From assembly GCA_026936325.1 (NCBI GenBank), contig JAPTHN010000230.1, positions 186,001-250,000 on the forward strand: a DNA stretch of 64,000 bases. Direction: 5' to 3'. This DNA comes from Platynereis dumerilii. Taxonomy: Eukaryota; Annelida; Polychaeta; Phyllodocida; Nereididae. A program made the position numbers and the translations under genes. The notes beneath the pieces were generated by a model. That model was not told the origin of the DNA and searched no databases. It worked only from the letters and a program-made list of their open reading frames with translations. Shown in pieces: positions 12,001-25,000 of the stretch. Positions within the stretch are counted from its first letter, which is position 1, and the number at the start of each line of letters is the position of its first letter.

Positions 12001-15000
12001 ACATGATTTGGAATTCACGTCCTGTATTTATGCACTCGGGAGGCTAATCAGGACAAGAGGACACAACAATGATATGACGGATGACTGATGGATGACCGAA
12101 GGATGACTGAAACTTCTGTCCAACATAGGTCGGGGTAACCCAGCCTCGCCTGGAATCGAATGTAATAGGTTCTAAAATCAGATGGTAGTGGATTCAGTTG
12201 TCAATCACTGCATCCAAGGTTTCGATTTCCACTCCAGCCGGGTCACCTGGATTTATATTGGACAGTAGGTTCAGTCATCCTTTGGCTCACGCTGTGTCCT
12301 CCATGAGTCATATTTTACCTATGAAGTGTATAAATACGGGACGAAAAGCCCCAATCATCCATCCATCTATCCTTTCTCCTATTAACCAAGTCTTACTGTA
12401 CATTAACACTAGTTTCAGTCTGTAGTCTGGAGATAACTTGTTTTCTCAGCTTGGAAAGAAAGTAGAAAATTGAGTAGAAAGAAATGAGAAGAATAAGAAG
12501 TGGGAAGATTCGTTATTTCTTTTAGGGGCTTTTTGCATCTTCTGCTTGTAATGTTAGCTCTCAGTGTGCACTTGATTTGAGAGGGTTCATTGTCTTCTAC
12601 AACTTGGTTGGCGGGCATTCTTAAGAGAGAGTGCATCAGATGATAGGGTGATACTAAAGAGGAAAATGTACTGAATTTATACATTGGTACTTTGATGCTA
12701 TCAAAGGCAAAATATTAGAATAAATTCTGAAAACTTACTCTTTCAAAGTTTTCTTATCTTGTTTTTAAATAATTATTTAAAAAATCAATCTTTTTTTTTT
12801 TGCAATCCAGTGGCAATGACCAATCATATTTCTCATTATAAAAGGTCAGCTTCTCTCACTTTGGACCTGTAACCTTTAATGCTTTATTCATCAGATAATT
12901 AAAATTTTCTTTTGTTTAAGGTAATTAATCTCTCTGTATATTTAATGTGACAAAGGAAATTGAAAAGGCAAAATTTTCAGGTTCAATACAAAATTTTTAA
13001 TTGACAGAGGACTAGATCTAATTGTTATCACCTAAAACATGTCTTGCTTTTGATCAACATGTATTAGAAAACCCACACTGTAAAATTTGAAAACTGTGTT
13101 GAAGCAATAATTTGAGCTGTCTGAGAATGTTAATAATTTTCAAGCTATGATAGCTCAATCCTATAAGTTGTCAAGGTATGATAGATCAATGCTGTAAGTT
13201 GTCCAAACGAATCATAACATTAAGCTGTGAAAACATGAAAGCTTCAGTTGTTGCAGGTAGCTTGACATCTCAGTCATGCCACATATAGCGCCATCTATAA
13301 CAAGCAATTCTCATAAGACTGCATTTAGTTTTAAATAAGTATTTACTTACAAGAAAAAAGAACATTTAGGCCTATATTACACTATCCCAGAGAAAAAATG
13401 AGTAGCACACCACTTTAGCTGGTAATTTTTTATTTGTATCTCTCTTAAATTAATTTGTGGGAGTAATTAGATGCATGCTTTCACACATCAACCAACATTT
13501 CCAAGTCAGAGTGTGTTCAAATATAGGCTTCTAGCACTGTTTACCAACTCAGATGAGCCACAGGCCATTGGGATTTATTCACAAGAAATTAATTTTTAAA
13601 TCTCCTTGTGATGCAATGGTCTGTGTTGAATGCATCTGGGGCCTGCCCATGGTGTGCTAAAATGAAGCATACTGTATCAGGTGGTTCCCCTTGAGAGATC
13701 AAACAATATTTTGGGATCACAGTCCATATTCATAAATAACTTTATAAGACAGGTCACACAAATATAAATCAAAAACAACTAAAAATAAGTCAACATAGCT
13801 CAAAAGTTTGAGTTGTGTCAGCTTGGATCAATAAGTCAACAAAACTCTATATTTTGAGCTGTAAGTCAACACAGCTCATTGTTTTGAGTTTTCTCAGCTT
13901 GAATACCTTAGTCAACATAGCTTAGTAATATGAGCCATCTCAGCTCGGTATTTTGAGTTATCTCAGCTTAAAACATTAATCTATGTTAGCTCAATCAACT
14001 TGTGCAACCATCTCACTCAATCAATTGAGCTGAATCAGTGCCTCCGATTTAACAGTGCAGGCCTCGGTATGCCCAATACATCTTAGTAAGGCAACTATAC
14101 CACAGTTTATTTAGTTTCAAATCTCTTTGCAGTGAAGAACCCAAAATGTATACCATCTAATTTCTACTCACCAGGACATTTCGGACAACATTCTCCAACT
14201 TCTGCAACGGCATTTTCACAGTCGATTTGCGGGCACGGCAATTGTTCACAACTGAATTCTCCATTTAAACATTTACATTCAAAGCAAGGGTCTCTCAATC
14301 CATAGGGTTTCCATGTGTCACCATGTTGGAAGGTGTCGCCATTATACGAACATTCTGAAAATAGACAAAAATTGATTTTGAGTCAATTGCAATTGTGGGA
14401 GTGTATGCTTTAAGTGCAATTGGTAAATTTATATTTATATAAATGCATGTATTTTTTTTTTTAATGGAGAAAATAATTTGAATTTAATGAAAAATAGCTA
14501 GGTACATGTATATTATATGAGAGGCAACCCCTATATAACATCTGAATGTACATTTATATTAGATAGTATGGTATTAGATATGATATTAGATAGTATGATG
14601 TTGGCAGTGATGATGATGTTGATGATGATTAGATGATCATGATATCTGGGTATAGTGATTTGATAAAGGATTTTGTTTTATCTTTGACCATTTTCTATAA
14701 TTTTTAGTTCTTCTTGTTATTAATGAACTTTTTTATTTGTCTGCCTTTCTGGCTGTCTGCAACAAAAATGACTACCATGGGGTTGAGCCTGAGGAATATG
14801 CAGTGTTTTCACATCATACATATTGCAGAAGCCCACCCCTTAGATAATTAATGGCCAGGTAATCTCTTTATGATATAACCATCCTTCCTGCAAATATATT
14901 ATGGGCAGTATTGCTTTTTTATAGTGGCTAGTCTATTAAAACACAATATACTTTGGCAGAAAGGCTGTAAATGCAAGTCCTAAGTCAGAGAGGAACCAAA

Positions 15001-18000
15001 TATTGACTGCAGAGAGGGAAAAAAAACTTTGTAAAAGACTGAACTGAAATGGTCCCTTGGATATGATTAGGCCTACTTATAAAGTAAGTTTCTCGAACAA
15101 ACCGAACCGCGACAAGCATCATCTAATATAAAGGCAGCTTTTTGCTATCTCCTCAATTTATAATTTGATGATTTATAATAAATTTAGAAGTGCTTCCTAT
15201 AGATTGGAATGGAAGTAAAATTGTTAGTACAAATCTAATTATATTTGGCAGATGGGTGAAACTCATTGGGGCGACTATATATTTTCCAATATCCAATGAA
15301 AAAAGTTACATTTCATTTTCTTATCACACAAAACATGATAGTCTCTTACGCATATTATGAATAAATACAGAAAAAAAACATACACGCTCAGTGTGAGCTA
15401 TAGGTTTCCCTCCCCTCGCATAGATTGGAGTCCTTTGTACATAGAAATTGTTTATGAACACAACATGTTAAAATGTTTATGCAGGTGTGTGGCAGACATC
15501 TAGAACATGCTGGATGTGTTCTAGCAAGGGCTAACGACCCTTCAGACAAATTAATGTTGAGGGGTGAATTCAGATCTCAAAGGGAAAGTTTTTACACCCC
15601 ATTTGCACCAATTGACCAATGAGAGTACCTGAGAGTACCTGATTATGGCCACGTGACCCACACTTCATCACGTGACCTCAGAAGTTGAGTGGAAACCCCA
15701 AGACACCTTGTGGTGGGTGGTTATATCAGTTCAGTGTGCAACAGACTTCCAATATGATTGCAGGTTTAGATAATGTTGATAGGTATAAAGGGCAGACGTG
15801 TTTCAATGTTAAATCATATATGCTGGCCTAAAATTGAAACCCTGTAAAGTTAGTGAAGTGATGGCTAACTGTTGACGCTTACTACATCCGGAAGGTTGTG
15901 ATACAGATGAAATAGTAAGGCGCATTACAAATTCAGATAGCTAACTAACTACATACATAAATTCAATTAAAATCGAGCAACTGACAGGAAAACAGACTGA
16001 ACCCCAAAAGCTTGACTCACTGACTAACCAAAGATACAAAAGATACAAAGATTTATTTAAACTCAGTTTTCAAAATACCAACATTAACCGAAGTCAATTG
16101 AGACCGACTAAAATGGAGGCTATTGAGACCGCTTAAATTGGAAACCTTTTTCAAATAATCCATTTAAAAGTATAGAAGTATCTGTCTACATGTTTTTAAG
16201 TTTCTTTCTTCTTCTGTTAAAAGTGTGCCTCTCTAAGGCTCTCTTTTCAAAGTCCATCATTGGCACTATATTATTTTTTCAATATTCTCCACACAGTATG
16301 ATGTCTAAACATTATGCCTTTTTCATATTTTTTTCACACCTTCCTATGCAGTTGCAGGTAAACTGTTTGCAAGCTGGCAAGTCCAATATATATGGGAATG
16401 CTGCTAGTATGTAAAAAATCTCTAAACTGGCATTTTTGTATGGGTGTAATTACTACAGTGTTGATGCTATAGCACAGTAAGTAAATCTACAGTGAAAATG
16501 ATCATTGGGATAGAATTCTGGTGCTTTGTAATACTGTGAATATTACTTTCTAGTTTTGCTTGCTGAACCACAGCTTCAGGTAAAGTTGAGAACCTTTAGT
16601 TTGATTGAAGTCAGTTGGAAACTTTAGTCAGGAACCGTTTGCAGAGTGCCTTTACTTTAGTTTGGAACCCTTAGATGAGAAGCTCTAATTGATAGAAATA
16701 GATGAGAAACTTCAGGTAAGAGAATTAATTGTATGACACAATTTTTCTTATCCTATTCATTTTACCAGATATGATCTATGTACTTCAGGGGGCACATTAT
16801 GAAACATGTTAGCTGAATGTTTCCCTTGACTGCCTGTAGTTGCAGACCTGCATGTGGGTAGAGCAGTGCCCTTTACACCTTGTTTTACCCCCTTTGAATG
16901 ATAAAACAACTTGTTAGGGAAATGTGTGTCAATAATTATATTGCAGTGACTCGGAAAATCATCAGGCATTGATATTCAAGTAAAAAGAAATGACACCAAG
17001 AAAAGTTAGATTATAAATTGATCGCCTCTTTTATTATTGATGAAAAACGGGACGTAGGCCTGCACCTAATCGAAAGAGCACATTGGCTGGATTTCGATAA
17101 CCCTTTTATTAATTTAGTTACTTAAATATGATCTTTGGTGACGTTCATCATGTAAAATTGACAATGTCTGCTCGAAAAGTGCCAAAAGCACCGATTACTT
17201 CCCTCTATTGCAACATAATCATGCTAAATTTGAAATATTAATGTGCGAATAGTGATTACGCAACTGCTGTAGATGCAGAGGGTGTTTTTGGATATAAAAC
17301 CCAAAATCATCCATAAACACACCCTTTAATATAATGTTCGTCACACATGAAGACTTATGAGGGCTATCCCAGACAGGTCACATAAAGATGGCAAAACCCA
17401 TAAAATATGTAATTCTCACTAACCATAACATAAGCTAACATAAAACTCATATATATATTCACAGATCATAGATAACTGACTCCCAGACACCATATCATTT
17501 TCAAAACGAGTTGAAAGGAGCAAATAGGGCTGAGATTCAGAAAGAGATAAGATTGTACAATGTACATGCAAATACAATATTGTACATTTCTCTATGTGTA
17601 TTTCCCACGACTTCTGTACAACTATATGTACACAGGAAATAGTATATCTTTCAAGGAATGCCTATCATCCCATCTATCTACTCAGCTATTTCAACTGTCC
17701 GCCATGACAGTTTGTCTATGTGCTAAAGGGCTCCCAGCAAGACATTTTGTTCTAGGGGGCTGACATTTGAACTCCTGTTAATGAAGCATTGTAGAGGTGG
17801 ATAGGGGTTTGTTGGACGCTACGTACTATTGTGAGATGTTGCGATGACCCATGTATGTTGTGATACGGTGTTTTGAATTGGGTTGAAATGAGTATTGAAC
17901 AGGTTGTATCCGCCGACTATTCGGGTAAGCAGACGGTCCATTCACATGGAAGTTGATGTAAACAAGATCTATTTCAAAGTTGATTTACTTTCAAATTGAC

Positions 18001-21000
18001 TTATATTTCATGAATTGACCTTAGTTGAAGTAGGCCTATGGGTACATATATCTTGTTCATTGGCCGAGAAGAGTAGAATAGGGATACCAATCGTTTTTAA
18101 AAACTGTTATGTCGTATCGGAATATTTAATTTTATTGAATAAAATAAGATTAGGAATAAAACATCTTAAAGCCCAGTCAGGGTGCATATAAAGTTTTTGT
18201 CAGATTTCATTAATGCATAAATAATGCTGAACCATGATGTAATGTATTGTACAGATTTGTGAATAATCATTTTCCAAATTATTCAATTATTCAGTCTACA
18301 AATTCATATTGGTCTCTACTTTCGTTTTTAAAAATTTTGGTAATTTTGTATTACTGCTAAAAAGCTACAGAAAGTGACATAGTAATATATAGGCTACGAC
18401 TATAAACCCAGACATGATGACACATCTAGACTGATCATAAAAATGATACACTACACCTATACCAATAGCATGAGATAAGGAAACAGCATGATATCAGCAT
18501 GATTCTGCCTGATACCAGCATGGTGCCTTTATGATAACACCATGATACCAGCATTCTGTTGTCTAATATCACCAAGTAACTGTCTGCTATCAAGACTTTG
18601 CCAGCATGATATCATTAGGTGGTATGATATCAGATATATGTTACTATTATATTCTGTCTACTGGTGTGTGCTAACATTTAGTAATTTTGGATCCTTGGGT
18701 TTCTCTGATTATATTGGTGATGAATGTTAAACCAATAGCAATAAGACAGGTTATGCATTTATACATGTGGTGTTGTCCAAAGCAATTTCAGGAAGAAGCT
18801 AAAGGAATGAATGATGAGTCGGTTTTTGACGCTACCAAACCCAATGTGCATGATGTTGTGTATTTTCAGATCTTTTTTGTAATTTAGGTGGTTTATTCTT
18901 CGAAGGGGAAAATGGACAAGTTGATGGATTAGCTTGGCAGATGACAAACTAACATCCATTTAAATGCTAAATGAAAAATGTTGTAATGAGTAAATTAACC
19001 AATGCTGAAAATACAACTTCAGAAAACCACCATATAACACGAAGCACTATTTAGACTTCTCTGTTCTAAACCTATCTAAATAAAATCTACAAAACATCAG
19101 ACTTATAAGTTATAATTGTATGCTTTGGTGTTTAAAATATTCCTCAATAGTACACTCTAAACAAAAAGGTTCTATATGGTACTTATACGGGTTCTAAAGC
19201 TGGTTCTATAAGCTGGTATAGATAAGGGACCCAAACAGGTTCAATATTAAACTATTAAAAATGATCCAACAGCAAACAAAAGCAACACATAGACAATCCA
19301 GCTGCACTGAACTCCCACATTGGAACCCTTTCCTCTCAAGTTGGGAGCATAAGGTTCCACCATAGGGCTCCCCACCACTATTGAGCCTTTTCAATTCAGG
19401 TTAACCCTTAACAATTTTTTTTGGCTGTGGGTTCTTTATATATACCATCAAGAACCTTTTGAGTTAAAAGTGTGAAGGTGCCTCGGTGTGGCACAAATTG
19501 ATGGTACCCCAGCTCCTCACCTTTGGGGTAGCAACCGCGTAGCATTTAGTGAAATATAAGTCTTTCAGAATTACTGCCCCCAGCTCAGAAAACAAACATA
19601 TTTCTTCAGAAAATGATGGCATAATTTCTTTCTTCTAACATAAATCAAATGCATAGTGTATAAATGAGAGCAGGTGTAAGGTAGACTAAAAATATACACA
19701 ATACCTAGACAAGCTAAGACATCCTTACTACAGCACTTTTACAAAGGGGAGAAATATGTTTTGTCTTGCTCAAATATACTGTAAATAAATTGGAAGAGGA
19801 GTTATAATACTACATATACATACAAGTGGACTACTAACTAACATAATAAGGTGATAAGATGGTCTATTATTTGTTGACCAGAAATGTGAATGTCTTTGAA
19901 AGTGTATCTCATAGTATCTCAATATAAATGAAAGATATAATATATAAAGAAACACTATGTCATTTATTTCTGACTTTTCTTCCTATTATTGTGAATAGCT
20001 AACATTCAGTCCAGTTAATAATAACTAATCAAACATCACCTAACCATAGACAAAAAGGAGGCCATAAGAATAAGAGTATACCAACTGATCCCCTCATATC
20101 TATCCTTACTACTTTGGCAACTAAGAACCAGATTTAGGTATATTTCTAAGAAATGAAGACCATCATAACCAACTAACCTCCTCATATCTATCCTCACTAC
20201 CTAAATTGAGGGGCTTAATTAGCAATTAAGAACTAGCCCACATATATCACTATTCTAAAAAAGATATCATAATGAAATGATAACCAACTAATCCACTCAT
20301 AATATCTATCCTTATTACTTTGGCTTAAGGACAACCAGAGGGGCTTAACCTCCCTGACCTGACAGGGACCTGACTGGGGCCTGACTAGGACTGGTCTCTA
20401 CTGGGGCTTAAATTTCTAAACATTCAGAGGTGGGGGTAATATGGGAGCTGAGGGAATGTGCAGATTGTGATATTTGAGCTAATGTTGGGGTTCCACAAGG
20501 CAAATGTCTGCTACCATTACTTTTGTATTAATGTTAGAATGTGCATTGGACATGATGGAATCTCATTGTATCCTCATAGGGTCCTGTTGCCATGCAGAGC
20601 TCTTGGACTAAAAGTTGTAGGACTTTAGTGAGCCCTAGCTGTTTGATTGCCTATATAGGTATGATTGCTTTTCAGTTGAGTGCTATGGAAGTCATGGTAT
20701 TATGTGAAAGAAAGAGCTCTGAAAGTCAAGAGAAATAGACGTAACCAGCAATTGATTAAGAATGAAATGATTGTTATATCACTTTTCACATGAGAGACTT
20801 TTCTTCAGACTATCCCCACACTCTAAACGCAAAAGGTTCTTGATGATATATACATAAAGAACCTACAGCCAAAAGAGATTCTAACATTTGTTAAGGGTTA
20901 AACTGTATTGAAAAGGTTCAATACTGGTGGGAAGGCCCTATGATTGAGCCCTATGCTCCCAACTTGAGAGAAAGGGGTTCCATTGTGGGAGTTCAGTGCA

Positions 21001-21948
21001 GCTGGATTATCTAAGTGTTGTTTTTGTTTGCTGTTGGAACATTTTTAAAAGTTTAATAATGAACCTTTTTAGGGTTCCTTATCTATATGAGCTTGTAGAA
21101 CCCTTAAAGGTTCCATATAAAACCTTTTTGTTAAGAGTGCATCCGGATGTACCTTAATCAACAGTTAAAATAAATCAGAGTCAATCGGGCACTGATCGTT
21201 TAGTGAATTTTGCCCATGCATTTCAATTTTAGTCAACATTTTTCATGACAGATCGAATCCAATGTTTTTAGGTATTTTCCAATTCACAATCAGGATTACC
21301 TGTCTGTTGTGCCTGTGATGAAAACTGAGGCAATATCTTACCTCTTCACTATGGGATAATACCCCACACACTCCCTATATAATTACAACTCCCACATAGC
21401 ACTAGACCCCAATATATGCCAACCTCAGAGTGATATACCACATAACCCAAGTCTACAATGATATACTGTGATACACAGTGATATACAAGGGTTTTGTTTT
21501 CTATAACCCAGAGATATATCTATACTCAACCATGTATTCATATACTGCAAGTATGAAACCACCCATGCAGTTTGGAGCACACAAAAAATGGAGAAAAAAG
21601 TGTCTGCCCAAATGTCAATCATCCAAACAGAAACATGCTCAAAGTTAGAGGAGGGTCTTTGAAACAAATTACACATGCCCAGCACTGTTAGTGTGAAGTT
21701 TGAATTAGCTCTGAAATTTACACAAGAAAGTTGAGAAGCTTACAATTTTGAGATGGCCCCTCCCAACAGAAAGAAAAATAAACTCCAGTGTAAAAATAAA
21801 CTCAATTCCCACCAATGGTTGATCTTGTTACATTATATTGTCTGCATTTGTCTTTGAGACACCAGAACATGCTGGATTGTAGCTTGAATAAACTTTGAGT
21901 TTATTTAAAGTTAATTTAAAATTCTGTGCAGGGACAACTGGCTGATTC

Positions 21949-22027
<79 letters not shown>

Positions 22028-25000
22028 AATTAATTGATTGATTGATAGATTGATAGATTGATTGGTTGATAGATTGATTGATTGACTGGCTGACAGACTG
22101 ACTGATTATCTGACTGACTGTTTGACTGGCTTATTGATCTTTTTTAAAATACAGCTTGATAGATTAATCAACTGTAAACAAGAAACTGACCGACTGACTG
22201 ATTTATTGACTGACAAACAAAATATATTAAAAACTTTCACAAAAATAAAGGTGAAATGCAACAATTTTGAGTAAACCAACCAGAAAATTATCTACATTGA
22301 ACCTTCTCAAATTCAACATAAATGATGAGCTACATTAAAATACCATTACTACTTCACAACTTACAATGTAGACTGTTGGCATTCAACACTCTACAACTTG
22401 TAAACTTTCTGCTCAACACTTCTTATTGTAGCTAAAAGTGGCAAAAAATTAACCCAGACAAGCTCCTCAGTCAACACTTAGGTTCAGATATTCTTTCTTT
22501 GGCTACAAACTGCCACTTGTCTGATAGTGTATAGAGTTGTGATTACCCTACTGTAGTAAATATTGAGAGTGTATTGTTCCAGTGTAGAAAGTACTGAAGT
22601 ACATCCTCTGAATATAGTACTGGATTACTGCCTCTAAATGTATCAGGAGACAATTGGCAATAGCTTTCAATCTCCACATTCAATGATAGTCTAAAAGAGC
22701 GATGAAGTGATCCTAAGTTTTGCATTTATAACATAATGACAGATTGAATAGATGGCACCTAGCTGCCTTTTCAGTTGACTACCATAATGATTGACCAACC
22801 ACCTATTTACTTGACTATTGTGGGGCCTTTATAACAGTGGTAGTGCCCATGCAACTCCAGTTCAAATCACTGCTAGCATGCTGAAAACAGAAGTTGAGCC
22901 TTTTGAAGAAGGATAGAGGCAGTGTGGCCATTTGATTGGACATTGCGAACATGCCAAATTCAAAATTATTAACATTTTTCTATTATTATTATTTAAATTA
23001 TGCCATCATATATATATACTCCGAAAAATGTATTCAATATTTGTGAATGAGCGGGTAAGCCTAACCTTCGACATGGAGAATATACCTCCTTATCTTGTCG
23101 AGAACATACAATGTCTTTACTTTTTTTAACTACCCTACAATGTACCAAGGTTCAGAAACAGTACCTCAGTATTCAGATAACATTTAAGTACCTCAAGAAA
23201 CTTCAAGTCAACACTTCAAGTTTTTATGATGAGAAATTCACACACTCTCTCAAAGCTCTCCTCCCCTTTTTGCAATAGTCTTGTCTGGGGAAGAGTCTCG
23301 ACTTTTTGGGCTTGTCAAAATAGCTGCTCAGTACAAAATTACTCATCCCATATAAAAAGGCAAGTAGAAAATTCTCTGGTTTTTACTAGATTTTCCCACT
23401 GAGATCAAATTATCTCACAATGAATGCAAAAGAAGCCAAAGAACCAACCCATGTTTGTTTGTAGAGAATTGAATAGATTTGCAGAACTGAAAATGCTACA
23501 AATCAGCTCCATCCAGTCAAGTATATCTTCTTTCTGGATTTGGGTTTGGCTTACATTATTTTGGAGACAGACCTAAAAAAGAAGGCAAACATTTTTTAAA
23601 TGTTGCAATCATAACTATTTTTTTGATAGAACAAAATGTTAAAATGCCTTTTAAACTATATACACTTATTGCAATTGATATGCATGTAGACTTAGACACT
23701 ACAAATTGCACTCTGCATCATGTCAAAATAGGCCAGAAAGCTTAGTGTGGGACATCAAAATTGCCCATTGTAAAAAGCTGTGATGTAAATCTACAAATTC
23801 CAACGAAAATTGAGTCATTATTCTGAGTATCAATTGAAAATTTGGAAACCATGATTCTGAATCATGATTCAAACTACCAATTCAAGCAAATATTAAGTCA
23901 TTGTTCTCTAAATCAATTGCATGGTCTGTCAAACTTGATTTCATTATCATGACTCAACTACAAATTTAAAACAAAATTGAATCATTATTCTCAGTCTTTC
24001 TGTCAAGATGTATAAAACATGATTCAGAATCATAACTGAAATTACTTATTCATGTAAAACTTATTTATTATTCTGTATATCAAAATTAAATGCAATTTCT
24101 GCAAGACATAATTAGAAACATCATCCAACCATAATTTCAACCAAAAATTAATCATTATATATCCTTTACATCAATTGCAAGGTGTGTAAGACATGATTCT
24201 AATCACGACTCAAACTTATCTATTTCGACAGTCGATACAATGCCAAAAATACCTTTGTGGACTAACCGTTTCTTTTTTGTGTTAAACATCACTATGTCCT
24301 TGTATTGAAACATCACTTTCATAGCTAAAACACCCATTCCTACTTACGATACACCAGGATCGTGCTAGACTCTTATAAGACTAATTCATTTGAACCGAAA
24401 CAAATTCATTGGCATTAAATGAATTCTGACAATGACTTTGTCTCCCTAGGGGGAAGTAAAGGTCATGAGACTTATGCCCTTTTTATTTGAGAAGCTGATT
24501 TGAATGACATATTTCTCACCAGGGGTGCCACAATAGACTAGACCCAAGGAATTTGATGTGTCAACAAAACACCAGGGGGCCAGAGTAGGAAATATAAACC
24601 ACCAATAAGTTAGCAATATTGTAGAAATATTTGAGAATGGTAGTTATGTTGGTTAGATCTAGTTATCCTGGATACATGAGAAAAGAAATTGAAGTCTATC
24701 ATGTTTTGCACTTAAAATACAATGATATCAGCCAGCATGGTGTGTGATAAATTGATGATTCAATGTAAAAATGATTAAACTTTAGGAATGTTCAACCGTT
24801 AAAATTCTTGATTACTGTATGATTACATTCAATGAGCATCAGACTGGATAGTATTTTACATTTTATACTACTAATATGATTTTGAAGGTCTGTAAAGTGC
24901 AATCACACAACTTTTAGAGACAAATGATGAGACATGACAAATATGAAAATTGGGAGAACCTAAAAGGCGTGAAAGACATGCGGGACGGCACATGATGAGC

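Larger units (their letters stand above)
8123..14171 (-). other. Collagen intron 2 (6 kb)
   Basis: The intron between the VWC exon and the 17-nt exon is phase 1 at both ends, so a phase-1 cassette exon could sit in it. I looked for SURF-like cysteine-rich exons and found none. It holds a possible Penelope-like remnant, SINE copies and an AGCTCA-rich repeat element. From 8.15 to 10.45 kb I see only a short poly-G scrap at 8.3 kb. Confidence 0.8.

Noticed and set aside
8123-14171. Hidden SURF-type or other cysteine-rich exons between VWC and the minor helix
   Set aside because: I found no cysteine-patterned open frame with phase-1 splice sites in intron 2.
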